DNA of 64,000 nt from Acidocella aminolytica 101 = DSM 11237 (GCF_900129125.1 NZ_FQVJ01000007.1:47637-111636), one strand, 5' to 3'; positions 1-8,788 are shown, counted from the stretch's first letter. Notes: generated by a model not told the origin, from the letters alone. A program made the numbers and translations.

Positions 1-101
1 AGATCGAGATCCACGGCTTCGGTGAAACCCACCTGCTGGTGCCCACCGGCCCTGGCGTGCGTGAACCGCAGAACCGTCGCGTGGAAATCATTTTCGACTG
101 A
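1..101 (+). CDS. OmpA-family C-terminal fragment (5' truncated)
   Basis: Only the last 32 codons are in the window, read in the frame starting at base 3 and ending in TGA. The tail includes the stretch GVREPQNRRVEI, which resembles the end of OmpA/MotB-type peptidoglycan-binding domains, where an N-x-R-R-V-x-I motif lies at the domain's C-terminus. Such domains anchor outer-membrane proteins or lipoproteins to the cell wall. The N-terminal part (barrel, lipoprotein or other) is outside the window, so the full protein type cannot be told. A strong terminator follows 13 bp later. Confidence 0.7.
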   Translation, partial: IEIHGFGETHLLVPTGPGVREPQNRRVEIIFD

Positions 102-114
102 TCCACTCGGCCTG

Positions 115-148
115 AAAAAAACCCCGGCACCAGGATGCCGGGGTTTTT
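115..148. terminator. Bidirectional intrinsic terminator
   Basis: A-run, CCCCGGCA / TGCCGGGG stem and T-run on both sides, between the convergent OmpA-type gene and the thiamine-precursor binding protein gene. It can serve both strands. Confidence 0.85.
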
Positions 149-152
149 ATGG

Positions 153-1106
153 TCAGGAGACTGTCACCGCATACTTGCCCAGCGGCAGTTTTTGCTTGAT
201 CACGCCATTCTCGAACAGGAAATCTCTGTAAGTCTCATAGCGTTTCGCATCCAACGCGGCCGGGTCGTTGTCGAAATAAGGCGGCAAGGCGTGCCAGGAG
301 GCAATGTCCAGCTTGTCATTCAAGCTGGGATTTTCCTTCAGGAATTTCTTCAGCATTCCATCCGGGTCGGCTTTCAACGCCGCCACGCCCTGCTTCAGCG
401 CGCCCAGAAACGCGGGCAGGGCCGGGTTTTTCAGTTCGTTGGCGTTGGAGAGCAGAATCAGCTCATCCGAGGGCGGCACGCCATAATCTTCCGGCAGAAA
501 GATCACCGGGTCCAACCCTTCCTGCGCGAGTTGGATATCCTCGTAGGTCCGGTAGGTGCCGATCACCGCATCCACCTCGTTCGAGCGTAAGGCCGAGACC
601 AGTTCAAAATTTACGTTCACGAGCTGAATATCCTTCAGGCTCATGCCCACATGTTTCAGCATCGCGCCGATAATCACCGGCTCCACCCCGGCTACTGAAT
701 ACCCGACCTTGCGGCCCTTCAAATCGGTGAGTTTGGTGATCCCCCTGCGTTTCAGCGCGGTCAGCGTGTTCAGCGGCTTGTTGATCAGCGTGCCGGTGCG
801 GCGCACGGGCAGGCTTTGGTTCACCAGCAGATAAAGCTGGGTCTGGTAGGTCAGCGCCGCATCCGCCTTGCCGGCGGCCACTAGCCGGGGGGGCACGTCT
901 GGATCCGTGGGGGCGATGAGTTTCACATCCAGCCCGGCATTTTCATACGCTCCGCAATACTTCGCGGCGAAAAGCGGCGCATGGTCCGGGTTGATGAACC
1001 AGTCGAGAATGAGGGTGAATTTCCGTGCCATAGCGGCATGGGCGATCGCGGGCGCGGCAAGCACTCCCGCGCTAATGGATAAAAATGAACGGCGATTGAG
1101 GCTCAT
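153..1106 (-). CDS. ABC transporter substrate-binding protein, NMT1/THI5-like (thiamine precursor uptake)
   Basis: A 317-residue periplasmic binding protein. The N-terminus looks like a Tat-type signal (SLNRRSFLSISAG, then a small-residue stretch ending near AHAA). The mature part has the NMT1/THI5 signatures LDWFINPDHAPLFAAK and GVEPVIIGAML. Proteins of this family (ThiY-like) bind the pyrimidine precursor of thiamine (HMP or formylaminopyrimidine). A TPP riboswitch in its leader strongly supports a thiamine-pathway role. No permease or ATPase gene lies beside it: upstream is prsW, downstream a convergent OmpA-type gene. Its transporter partners must be encoded elsewhere. The ligand is inferred, not seen. 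Confidence 0.88.
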   Translation of the reverse strand: MSLNRRSFLSISAGVLAAPAIAHAAMARKFTLILDWFINPDHAPLFAAKYCGAYENAGLDVKLIAPTDPDVPPRLVAAGKADAALTYQTQLYLLVNQSLPVRRTGTLINKPLNTLTALKRRGITKLTDLKGRKVGYSVAGVEPVIIGAMLKHVGMSLKDIQLVNVNFELVSALRSNEVDAVIGTYRTYEDIQLAQEGLDPVIFLPEDYGVPPSDELILLSNANELKNPALPAFLGALKQGVAALKADPDGMLKKFLKENPSLNDKLDIASWHALPPYFDNDPAALDAKRYETYRDFLFENGVIKQKLPLGKYAVTVS

Positions 1107-1114
1107 TGGCGCTC

Positions 1115-1192
1115 TCCCTTCGCTGGCATGACCCAGGCAGGTTCAATGGGTATAATCTCAGCCCACACAATGCGGACACCCCGGCAGGCGCA
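1115..1192 (-). promoter_or_regulatory. TPP riboswitch (THI element)
   Basis: Read on the minus strand, the leader contains the conserved THI-box parts in order: GGGGTGTCC, GGGCTGAGATTATACCC, GAACCTG, then a CTGGGTCATGCCAGCGAAGGGAG 3' part ending just before the start codon. These are the hallmark P2/P3 (CUGAGA) and P4/P5 elements of the thiamine pyrophosphate riboswitch. The last helix runs into the Shine-Dalgarno-like GGGAG, so control of translation initiation is likely (inference). The expected effect is to shut off the downstream binding protein when TPP is plentiful. Confidence 0.93.
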
Positions 1193-1222
1193 GCTTGTTA
1201 CTTGTTTCGGTCAGCCCGTCAA

Positions 1223-2086
1223 TCAGGCATAGCCACGGCTGCGCGCCATGGCGACCAGCCCCAGATCCAGCATGAACAGCAGCGGCAGCACCGCGCACAG
1301 CCCCAACGCCCGCAGGTGGGGGTCATAAGCGGCCAGGGCCATGGCTACGCCCGTGAGCGCGAAGCACAGCATGGCAAATTGCCGGGCGCGGGTGCCGTAA
1401 GGGTCGAAAGGCGGGCGCTTGACTGCATAGCCGGACCTCTTATTCACCGCATGGTTAGTGAGAATCAGCGCAAACCCGCCTTCCAACAGCATCACGGCGG
1501 GCAGGGCAGCCAGCGGCCAAATTAGCGCCGGAACCTGTTGGTGCAGCACCAGCAGGAAGGTGAACAGGAAGTGAAACGCCATCGGCACCAGCAGCGCCAT
1601 CAGCAGCAGACTCTCATTGGTTTCACCAGACTTGTTCCAGGCCAGCGCCAGAAACCCGCCCATGGTGAAGCCAAAAATCGCATCCATCGGCAGGGCGGTG
1701 AAAATCCCCAACACGCCCCCTCCAGAAAACTGGCTTTCCAGCACGCCGAACCCCAGAGATGTCCCCACCGCCATCAGCACCGCAATGCTGGGGCCCAGCT
1801 CGCTCAGCTCGCGTTTGCCAAACCGGGTCACCGCCAGAAATTTGATCAACTCCTCCGGGATCGCGGCCATCAGCAGCGCATGCCACGCGGCATGGGTGAG
1901 GGGGGAGAGCCCGGTCTCCGGCACTGTGGATTCAACCAGCTCAACCAGCAGCGCCACAATGGCAAAGCGCCCGCCCATCCTGAACAATCTTTTCCTTGCC
2001 GTTTGTGCCAGGCGGAGGTTGGTCTTAATGGCGGCCACCTCCCACAAAAACACCGCGGCAAGCAGCGCGATCAGGAATGAGAGCAA
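1223..2086 (-). CDS. PrsW-family intramembrane metalloprotease
   Basis: A 287-residue polytopic membrane protein with about eight hydrophobic segments. It carries the PrsW-type EExxK motif (E78, E79, K82 in IPEELIKF), a second conserved-looking glutamate (E117 in GFGVLES) and a late histidine (H172 in MAFHFLF). PrsW cleaves anti-sigma factors in Bacillus, and the family is related to CAAX-type proteases. The segment around residues 130-145 (TALPMDAIFGF) appears to lack the histidine often found there, so activity is uncertain. The start is TTG, preceded at short spacing by GGAGG. It lies 9 bp after ubiA and is probably co-transcribed with it. The substrate is unknown. Confidence 0.75.
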   Translation of the reverse strand: MLSFLIALLAAVFLWEVAAIKTNLRLAQTARKRLFRMGGRFAIVALLVELVESTVPETGLSPLTHAAWHALLMAAIPEELIKFLAVTRFGKRELSELGPSIAVLMAVGTSLGFGVLESQFSGGGVLGIFTALPMDAIFGFTMGGFLALAWNKSGETNESLLLMALLVPMAFHFLFTFLLVLHQQVPALIWPLAALPAVMLLEGGFALILTNHAVNKRSGYAVKRPPFDPYGTRARQFAMLCFALTGVAMALAAYDPHLRALGLCAVLPLLFMLDLGLVAMARSRGYA

Positions 2087-2095
2087 AGCACCTCC

Positions 2096-2995
2096 TTACA
2101 TCCAGCCGACAAGTATCGCCAACGCAACGGCCAGCCCCACTTCCCGGTTAAGCTTGAACAGCGCCAAGCACCGGGCCGGATTATTGATATCCAGCCGGAT
2201 AATCTGCCACACCATCAGCGCGGCGGGGAGCAGCATCATCCAATACCCCAGATGATGCAGCGGAAAAGCGCTCATCGCCATCAGCAGCAGCAGAAACGAG
2301 AATCCATAACAAATACACAAGGCCTCGCGCGTATGGCTCCCGAACAGCCGCGCGGTGGATTTAATGCCGATCAGCTCATCATCCTCGCGATCCTGGTGGG
2401 CATATATGGTGTCGTACCCGATAATCCAGAGAATCGCGGCGATATAAAGAGGCACCACCGGCCAAGTCAGGTGCCCATGCGCGGCGGCGTAGCCCAGCAG
2501 CGCGCCCCAACCGAACGTAAACCCCAAAAACGCCTGCGGCCACCAAGTCACGCGTTTGGCCAGCGGGTACAGCACCACCAGCACCAGAGAGGCCACGCCG
2601 AGTAGCTTGGAGGTGTTGTTCAGCAGCAGCAAAATCACAAGCCCAACCGCGCACAGCGTGGTCAGAAACAGCAATGCCTGCAAGGGTGTCACCATGCCCG
2701 AGGCCAGCGGCCGCCCGCGCGTGCGCTCTACCTGCGCGTCCATCTTGCGGTCCCAGAGGTCATTCACCACGCAGCCCGCGCCGCGCATCACCACTGAGCC
2801 GATGAAAAACAAAACCGCCAGCCCCAACCCTGGCCAAAAGCCGTGCGCGGTGAGGCAGATGGCCCACAGCCCTGGCAGAAATAACAGCCAGGCGCCGATC
2901 GGCCGGTCCAGCCGCGCCAGTAGAATATAGGGGAGGAACCGGTCCGGCAGCTTTGCAACCCAGCCGCCACGTTCGATATCGGTGAATCCGCTCAT
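2096..2995 (-). CDS. ubiA: 4-hydroxybenzoate octaprenyltransferase
   Basis: UbiA attaches the polyprenyl tail to 4-hydroxybenzoate in ubiquinone synthesis, in the inner membrane. The 299-residue protein has the multi-helix UbiA fold and both aspartate-rich Mg/diphosphate motifs: NDLWDRKMD at residues 78-86 and DREDD at 202-206. Early RPIGAWLLFLPGLW is typical of the bacterial enzyme. Length is normal. It diverges from rsmE across a very short gap and leads prsW by 9 bp. Confidence 0.95.
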   Translation of the reverse strand: MSGFTDIERGGWVAKLPDRFLPYILLARLDRPIGAWLLFLPGLWAICLTAHGFWPGLGLAVLFFIGSVVMRGAGCVVNDLWDRKMDAQVERTRGRPLASGMVTPLQALLFLTTLCAVGLVILLLLNNTSKLLGVASLVLVVLYPLAKRVTWWPQAFLGFTFGWGALLGYAAAHGHLTWPVVPLYIAAILWIIGYDTIYAHQDREDDELIGIKSTARLFGSHTREALCICYGFSFLLLLMAMSAFPLHHLGYWMMLLPAALMVWQIIRLDINNPARCLALFKLNREVGLAVALAILVGWM

Positions 2996-3014
2996 GGGTG
3001 CTATTCAGCCCGCC

Positions 3015-3719
3015 ATGGCTGACACGTCAATTCGTCTCTATGTTCCTGATCTGCCCACGCCGGGGGAAGCATTTGCGGTCTCTGATGGCCAGGCCCACTA
3101 TCTTGCCAATGTCATGCGCCTGGCCGAGGGCGACAGCTTGCGCGTTTTTAATGGCATGGCCGGGGAGTGGCGCGCGGCGGTGCGCAAAATCTCCCGCAAG
3201 GCGGCGGTGCTGGAAGCCCTGACCCAAACCCGCCCTCCCGCGCCGGAGCCCGATGCCTGGCTCTGCTTCGCTTTGCTGAAGCGCCAGAAGACCGACATGG
3301 TGGTGGAAAAAGCAACAGAGCTGGGCGTTTCCGTCATTCAGCCCATCATCACCGCCCGCACTAATGCGGACCATGTGAATCTGGGGCGCCTGCACGCTAT
3401 CGCCACTGAGGCGGCGGAACAATGTGAGCGCCTGCACGTGCCCGAGATCCGCGCCCCGCTGCCGGTGATGAAGCTGATGGCGGATTGGCCAGCCCGCCCG
3501 CTCTTCGTGGCGGATGAACGCCGCACCGCCGCCTTGCTCGGCCCCGCCACCGGTCCCACCGCACTTATGATCGGGCCGGAGGGCGGCTTTACCGATCAAG
3601 AGCTTGAAGCTATCGCTCGGACACCCATCATTACACGCGTGTCATTGGGGCGCCGCATCCTGCGGGCCGAGACCGCTGCCATAGCCGGGCTGGCGCTGCA
3701 TCTGGCAGCGTTGCCTTAA
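3015..3719 (+). CDS. rsmE: 16S rRNA (uracil1498-N3)-methyltransferase
   Basis: RsmE methylates U1498 of 16S rRNA using S-adenosylmethionine. The protein starts with a PUA-like domain (IRLYVPDL...) and ends in a SPOUT/TrmD-fold domain with the knot motifs IGPEGGFTDQEL and SLGRRILRAETAAIAGL. The frame is open further upstream, with alternative ATGs at 2982 and 2994. The 3015 start is preferred because the earlier ones overlap the divergent ubiA start and the family begins at about this point. Any promoter must lie largely inside ubiA. Confidence 0.92.
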   Translation: MADTSIRLYVPDLPTPGEAFAVSDGQAHYLANVMRLAEGDSLRVFNGMAGEWRAAVRKISRKAAVLEALTQTRPPAPEPDAWLCFALLKRQKTDMVVEKATELGVSVIQPIITARTNADHVNLGRLHAIATEAAEQCERLHVPEIRAPLPVMKLMADWPARPLFVADERRTAALLGPATGPTALMIGPEGGFTDQELEAIARTPIITRVSLGRRILRAETAAIAGLALHLAALP

Positions 3720-3742
3720 AAGACGTTGAAGGAACGAAGCAC

Positions 3743-5113
3743 TTGTCAAACCCCGGCGATGCCGATACGCGCGAGATCACCAGCGTCTCAGACTTGGCAG
3801 CTTATCTGGAATCCGGCTGCAAACCGGCCCAGGACTTCACCATCGGTACCGAGCATGAGGCGTTCGGCTTCCGCCATGCCGATACCACGCCCCCCGCTTA
3901 TGAGGGGGCGGATGGCATTGGCGCGCTGCTGCAAGCGGTGCAGGTGCGCGACGGGTGGGCGCCCATTCTCGATAACGGCAATATTATTGGGCTGAAGGGC
4001 AAAGGCGGCGCCTCCCTCTCGCTGGAGCCGGGCGGGCAGTTTGAGCTGTCTGGCGCCACCCTTACCGACCTGCACGCCACCAAGGCGGAGCTGGACGCGC
4101 ATATCGCCCGCCTGCACGACATTACGCCGGGCCTGGGGCTGGGGTTCGCGCCGCTGGGCTATCACCCCACCGCCAGCCGCGCCGCCATGCCCTGGATGCC
4201 CAAGGGCCGCTACAAGATCATGCGCGCTTATATGCCCAAGGTTGGCATGCGCGGGCTGGACATGATGCTGCGTACATGCACCGTGCAGGTGAATCTTGAC
4301 TTTGCGTCCGAGGCCGACATGGTGGCGAAGATGCGCGTGGCCAGTGCCCTGCAACCTCTGGCCACGGCCCTGTTCGCCAACTCGCCCTTCAGTGAGGGGA
4401 AGCCCAACGGCCTGCTCTCTAACCGGGCCTTTGTCTGGACAGACACGGACAATGCCCGTTCCGGTATCCCGGCGGTTATCTTCCAAGACGGTTTCGGCTT
4501 CGAGGCCTATGCCAACTGGCTGCTTGATGTGCCGATGTATTTTGTTTATCGCGATGGCGTTTATCACGATGTCGCGGGCGCATCCTTCCGGGACTTCATG
4601 GCGGGCCGCTTGGCGGCACTGCCGGGCGAACGCGCCACCATAGGCGACTTTGCCGACCATTCCACGACCGCTTTCCCGGATGTAAGGCTGAAAAAATACA
4701 TCGAAACCCGTGGCGCTGATTCCGGCCACCCGGCGATGATCCTGGCGCAATCCGCCCTCTGGGCCGGTATTTTTTACGACCCCGCTGCTCTGGCCGCCGC
4801 CCAGGCGCTGGTGCGTCCGCTTTCGCACCAGCAGATACTGGCATTGCGCGCGGCCGTGCCCGCCACTGGCATCAACACGCCCTTTGGCCAGGGCACGCTG
4901 CGTGATTTGGCCAAGGAGGTGGTCGCCATCGCCGCCGAGGGCCTGAAAGCTCGTGCCCGGCTGAACGCGGCGGGTGAGGATGAGCAGCAATATCTCGTCC
5001 CTCTGCAAGAGATTGCCGCCGGTGGTCCCGCCCAGGCCGAACATTGGCTGGCGCGCTATCACGGTGCCTGGAATGGCGATGTCACCAAAATCTTCGCGGA
5101 AGCCGCTTTCTGA
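3743..5113 (+). CDS. gshA: Glutamate-cysteine ligase (alphaproteobacterial/plant type)
   Basis: Catalyses the first step of glutathione synthesis, ATP-dependent joining of glutamate and cysteine. The 456-residue sequence fits the plant/alphaproteobacterial GCS2-like class. Recognisable blocks are TIGTEHEAFGF near the N-terminus, the LEPGGQFELSG glutamate-binding segment, and MLRTCTVQVNLDF with FANSPFSEGKPNG downstream. The start codon is TTG, preceded by GAAGGAACG. It follows rsmE by 23 bp in the same direction, so read-through expression is likely, and it ends at a strong terminator. No gshB is in the window. Confidence 0.93.
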   Translation: MSNPGDADTREITSVSDLAAYLESGCKPAQDFTIGTEHEAFGFRHADTTPPAYEGADGIGALLQAVQVRDGWAPILDNGNIIGLKGKGGASLSLEPGGQFELSGATLTDLHATKAELDAHIARLHDITPGLGLGFAPLGYHPTASRAAMPWMPKGRYKIMRAYMPKVGMRGLDMMLRTCTVQVNLDFASEADMVAKMRVASALQPLATALFANSPFSEGKPNGLLSNRAFVWTDTDNARSGIPAVIFQDGFGFEAYANWLLDVPMYFVYRDGVYHDVAGASFRDFMAGRLAALPGERATIGDFADHSTTAFPDVRLKKYIETRGADSGHPAMILAQSALWAGIFYDPAALAAAQALVRPLSHQQILALRAAVPATGINTPFGQGTLRDLAKEVVAIAAEGLKARARLNAAGEDEQQYLVPLQEIAAGGPAQAEHWLARYHGAWNGDVTKIFAEAAF

Positions 5114-5151
5114 GCAACAAAAACCCGGCCAATGAGCCGGGTTTTTGTTGC
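5114..5151. terminator. Bidirectional intrinsic terminator
   Basis: Near-perfect hairpin: GCAACAAAAACCCGGC pairs with GCCGGGTTTTTGTTGC, with runs of A and T at the base. It lies between gshA and the convergent lipoprotein gene and can stop transcription both ways. Confidence 0.9.
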
Positions 5152-5156
5152 CTGCC

Positions 5157-5738
5157 TTACTGCGCGGCCCCAGCGCTCGCCACTTGGGCGGTGGGGGGTA
5201 GGTTGGTGACAAAATTGTCAAGCTGTTCCGGGGTCTTCAGCGCCAGCACGGCTTTGAACTCAGCTGCGTTGTTCAGGCAGAAAATTTGCCCCTGATTAAG
5301 CCCGGCGACGGATTGGTTATTGGCCAGCAGGGTGATGAAGCTGTCCTCCATCTTCTGCCCGCTATACGGGCCGCTGGCTTTGTAGAAATAGGCGTCCATT
5401 TTGTGCTGCGCGGCCAGCACATGCGGCTGGAACTGGTGCATGAACGCGTCATACTGATCCTGCTCATTGCAGGAGAGCGCCGCCACCATCAGCGCGGATT
5501 TCAGGCTGACGACATTGAACGCTTGCTGGATTTCCCCCTGGTCATGCGGGCTGAACCGGATTTTGGACGAGACGGGCGGTGGCACGGCCACGGCCACGGA
5601 ATAAATGTGCCCAACCGGGGTTGCATTCGTAGCGGCCACCTTGGGGGTGGGCTTGGAGCAGCCCGCCAGAACCAGGGCAGAGGCGCCCAAGGCGAAGAGA
5701 GCCGTGCCGTAGGCAGTGGCCTTGCGTGATGTGTGCAA
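5157..5738 (-). CDS. Putative lipoprotein of unknown function
   Basis: About 193 residues. The N-terminus is HTSRKATAYGTALFALGA followed by the lipobox LVLAGC, so it should be lipid-modified by LspA and placed in the envelope. The mature part is Ala/Gln-rich with two cysteines (SCNEQD and IFCLNN) that could form a disulphide. I do not recognise a domain. The start chosen is a TTG, because GAGGA lies 8-9 bases upstream and the signal peptide begins there. An upstream ATG at 5840 would add a non-signal-like extension. It is monocistronic, convergent with gshA. Confidence 0.7.
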   Translation of the reverse strand: MHTSRKATAYGTALFALGASALVLAGCSKPTPKVAATNATPVGHIYSVAVAVPPPVSSKIRFSPHDQGEIQQAFNVVSLKSALMVAALSCNEQDQYDAFMHQFQPHVLAAQHKMDAYFYKASGPYSGQKMEDSFITLLANNQSVAGLNQGQIFCLNNAAEFKAVLALKTPEQLDNFVTNLPPTAQVASAGAAQ

Positions 5739-5890
5739 CGTAGAAATCCTCAAAGACGAAGCCTGAAATCCGCCCGCCATCTTACAGGTAATCAGCCTTG
5801 CTTCCAAGGCGGATTTACCTGAAAAGAGTAAGTGCAACACACTGATAATAAAACATTTGCCAGAATACGAGCAAAAAGTAATGAAGCCCC

Positions 5891-7312
5891 TTACAGCTTG
5901 GCCACGCGCAACGCGTTGGTGGTGCCCGCTTGGCCAAAGGGTACACCCGCCACCACCACAATTTCCTCGTTCTTGGTGGCAAACCCCTCGCGCCGGGTAA
6001 TTTTCTGGGCATGTTCAACGGCTTCGGTCATTGAGTGGGCAGGCTCGGCCAGTACCGCATGGACCCCCCACACAGCCGCCAGACGCCGCGCCACGGCCTG
6101 ATTCACTGTCAGCCCCAGCACCGGGCAGTCCGGCTTCTCTCGCGCTACGCGCAACGCGGTGGAGCCGGATTCGGTTAGCGCCACAATTGCCTTCGCGTTG
6201 ATGGTATGCGCCACCTGCACGGCGGCGGCGGCGATCGCATCGGCGGAGGTTTTTTCCGGCTGCGGGCGCTTGGCATCCAGCCCAATGCGCCAATCCTCAT
6301 CGCGTTCCACACGGGAGATGATTCGGTCCATCATGTTCACCGCCTCGCGCGGGTACTGGCCCGCCGCACTTTCAGCTGAGAGCATCACCGCATCCGCGCC
6401 ATCAAAAACGGCGGTGGCCACGTCCGAGGCTTCGGCGCGGGTGGGGGCAGGGGCGGTGATCATGCTTTCCAGCATCTGGGTGGCCACCACCACCGGCAAG
6501 CCGCGATGCTGGGCCGTGCGGATGATGCGCTTCTGCGAGATAGGCACTTCCTCGGGCGGGAGTTCCACGCCCAAATCGCCACGCGCCACCATCACCGCCT
6601 GGGCCTCGTTCAGAATACCTTCCAGATTATCCAGAGCCTGGGGTTTTTCCAACTTCGCCATCACCAGGGCGCGGCCTTTGGCAATCCGCTTGGCCTCAAT
6701 CACATCCTCCGGCCGTTGCACGAACGATAGGCCGATATAATCAATCCCCAGTGGCAGGGCGAATTCCAGGTCGGAGCGATCTTTCTCCGTGAGGGCGGGA
6801 ATCGGCAGTACCACATCCGGCACGTTCACGCCCTTGCGGTCAGAGAGCACGCCGCCGGTGACAACTTCCGTCAGCAGATGGTCCTCGCGCTTACGCAGCA
6901 CGCGCAGGCGCAGCTTGCCGTCATCCAGCAGCAGTGTGGCGCCGATCTCGGCGGCGCCGATAATCTCCGGGTGCGGTAGGCAGACGCGGCGCGTGTCGCC
7001 GGGGGCTCGGTTCATGTCCAGCGTGAATTGCTGGCCGGTCTGCAACTGCACCCGGCCGGACTGGAACGTGCCCACGCGCAGCTTCGGCCCCTGCACATCG
7101 GCCAGAATCCCAATGGGCCGTCCGGTGCGCTTTTCAGCAGCACGGATCATCTCAATCCGCGCGGCATGGTCCTCATGCGAACCGTGGGAGAAATTCAGAC
7201 GGAACACATCCGCCCCGGCCTGGAAAAGCTGCAGGATCATCTCCGGCGTGGAACTGGCGGGTCCCAGCGTGGCAATAACCTTGGTGCGGCGGTGGCGGCG
7301 GAGTCTTTCCAT
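5891..7312 (-). CDS. pyk: Pyruvate kinase
   Basis: Last step of glycolysis: phosphoenolpyruvate plus ADP to pyruvate plus ATP. At 473 residues the length is standard. Visible signatures are TKVIATLGPASS, RLNFSHGSHEDH, the catalytic-lysine region VMAKLEKPQALDNL, VMVARGDLGVELPPEEVP, and APTRAEASDVATAVFDGADAVMLS. The C-terminal allosteric domain ends in the usual TNALRVAKL. The gene directly upstream on the same strand, 9 bp away, is a glycerate 2-kinase. The pair channels glycerate to 2-phosphoglycerate and on to pyruvate. Confidence 0.97.
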   Translation of the reverse strand: MERLRRHRRTKVIATLGPASSTPEMILQLFQAGADVFRLNFSHGSHEDHAARIEMIRAAEKRTGRPIGILADVQGPKLRVGTFQSGRVQLQTGQQFTLDMNRAPGDTRRVCLPHPEIIGAAEIGATLLLDDGKLRLRVLRKREDHLLTEVVTGGVLSDRKGVNVPDVVLPIPALTEKDRSDLEFALPLGIDYIGLSFVQRPEDVIEAKRIAKGRALVMAKLEKPQALDNLEGILNEAQAVMVARGDLGVELPPEEVPISQKRIIRTAQHRGLPVVVATQMLESMITAPAPTRAEASDVATAVFDGADAVMLSAESAAGQYPREAVNMMDRIISRVERDEDWRIGLDAKRPQPEKTSADAIAAAAVQVAHTINAKAIVALTESGSTALRVAREKPDCPVLGLTVNQAVARRLAAVWGVHAVLAEPAHSMTEAVEHAQKITRREGFATKNEEIVVVAGVPFGQAGTTNALRVAKL

Positions 7313-7321
7313 GCAAAAACC

Positions 7322-8449
7322 TCAAAAGATAAGAATGGCGCGGATATCGTTGACGTTGGTAAGCGTGGGGCCGGTGATCACCAGATCCTCCAGCGCGGCA
7401 AACAGGCTGTAGCTGTCATGCCCCGCCAGATACGCGGCGACCTCCAGCCCCTTGGCATTGGCGCGGGCGAGCGTATCCGGCCCGACCACGGCACCGGCAG
7501 CATCCTCTGTGCCGTCAATGCCGTCTGAATCGCCCGCGAGGGCGTAAATATTGGGCGCACCTTCCAGCGCCACGGCGAGGCTGAGCAGATATTCCGTATT
7601 CCGCCCGCCGCGCCCTGGCTTGGCATTGCCGATGCTCACGGTGGTCTCCCCGCCGGAGAGCAGCAGTTTCGGCCCCTTGCTGTTCAAAGCCAGTGTGGCA
7701 TGGGCGCGGCCGAGCTCCCAGGCTTCACCTTCCAAGTCGTCGCCGAGAATCTCGGAGGGCATCCCCGCTTCTCGAGCGGCGGCTTCCAGCGCCATCATCG
7801 GCGTGGCGATCATCCGGTAATCCGCCCCAGCAACCGAGGTAGGGCCGGAGCCGATCATCGCCGGGTCGTCCCCCGGCACGTCTGAAATGGCCAGGGTGAT
7901 GAGCTTCGCAGGTGCGCAGGCGGCGGCCAGCTTGCCGCCCTTCACGGCGGAGAGTGCCTTGCGGATGCGGTTCATGGTGGAAATCGGCGCGCCGGAAGCC
8001 AGCAGCGCCTTGTTCACCAAAATTTTGTCCTGCAGCGTCAGGCCTGGGGCGGGTAAGGTGAGCAGCGCGGAGGCTCCTCCAGAGATCAGTGCCACCACCT
8101 GGTCCTCGGGTTTCAGCCCCTGTACGGCGGCCAGAATCTCCCGCGCGGCGGCCTCGCCATTGGCGTCCGGCACGGGGTGGGAGGCTTCCAGCACACGGAT
8201 GCGCTTGGTGGGTACGGCATGGCCATAGCGTGTGACCACAACGCCCTCATAATCAGCATCGCCCCAGGCAGCCTCCACCGCCGCGGCCATCGCGGCGGCC
8301 GCTTTGCCCGCGCCAATGACGATATTGCGCCCTGAGCCTAGCTGCGGCAGGTTGGGGGGCAAGCAATGCGCCGGGTCGGCTGCGTTGATAGCGGCTTGAA
8401 ATAGGCCGCGCAGATATTTTTTAGGGTCGTAATAATTGGCGTTTTCCAC
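7322..8449 (-). CDS. Glycerate 2-kinase (GckA/TtuD, MOFRL family)
   Basis: ATP-dependent phosphorylation of D-glycerate to 2-phosphoglycerate; older annotations call this family hydroxypyruvate reductase (TtuD). The N-terminal DUF4147 domain shows VIGAGKAAAAMA and LISGGASALLTLPAPGLTL. The C-terminal MOFRL domain shows LLLSGGETTVSI, GRGGRNTEYLLSLAVAL and ALAGDSDGIDGTEDAAGA. The frame stays open upstream to 8551, but that part overlaps the divergent DUF1244 gene; the GTG at 8449 gives a family-like N-terminus. It sits 9 bp before pyk, consistent with serine-cycle, glycolate or tartrate-derived carbon entering lower glycolysis. Confidence 0.9.
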   Translation of the reverse strand: MENANYYDPKKYLRGLFQAAINAADPAHCLPPNLPQLGSGRNIVIGAGKAAAAMAAAVEAAWGDADYEGVVVTRYGHAVPTKRIRVLEASHPVPDANGEAAAREILAAVQGLKPEDQVVALISGGASALLTLPAPGLTLQDKILVNKALLASGAPISTMNRIRKALSAVKGGKLAAACAPAKLITLAISDVPGDDPAMIGSGPTSVAGADYRMIATPMMALEAAAREAGMPSEILGDDLEGEAWELGRAHATLALNSKGPKLLLSGGETTVSIGNAKPGRGGRNTEYLLSLAVALEGAPNIYALAGDSDGIDGTEDAAGAVVGPDTLARANAKGLEVAAYLAGHDSYSLFAALEDLVITGPTLTNVNDIRAILIF

Positions 8450-8458
8450 GCCTCGACT

Positions 8459-8788
8459 ATGAGCGGGAGCAGAAACTTGAGCAACCCCACATTGGACGAA
8501 GCCACAAAAGAGAAACTTGAGGCAGCGGCCTTCCGGGCCCTGGTCGCGCATCTGCGCCAGCGCACGGATGTGCAGAATATCGACATGATGAACTTGGCCG
8601 GATTCTGCCGGAATTGCCTCTCACGCTGGTACCGTGAGGCGGCGGAAGCACAGGGTATCGCCTTGCCGGACCCGCAGGCGCGGGAGATTATTTATGGGAT
8701 GCCCTACAAGGAGTGGCAGGCGCAATATCAGACCCCGGCCACGCCCGACCAGTTGGCGAAGATGAATGAATCGAAATCCGGCCACTAA
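8459..8788 (+). CDS. DUF1244 family protein
   Basis: A 109-residue small, largely helical protein. The segment MNLAGFCRNCLSRWYREAAE and the later REIIYGMPYKEWQAQYQ are characteristic of DUF1244, a family common in alpha- and gammaproteobacteria whose function is not established. The paired cysteines (FCRNCL) are conserved in the family and may bind a metal, which is speculation. It diverges from the glycerate kinase gene with almost no intergenic space and precedes gapR by 64 bp. Confidence 0.88.
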   Translation: MSGSRNLSNPTLDEATKEKLEAAAFRALVAHLRQRTDVQNIDMMNLAGFCRNCLSRWYREAAEAQGIALPDPQAREIIYGMPYKEWQAQYQTPATPDQLAKMNESKSGH

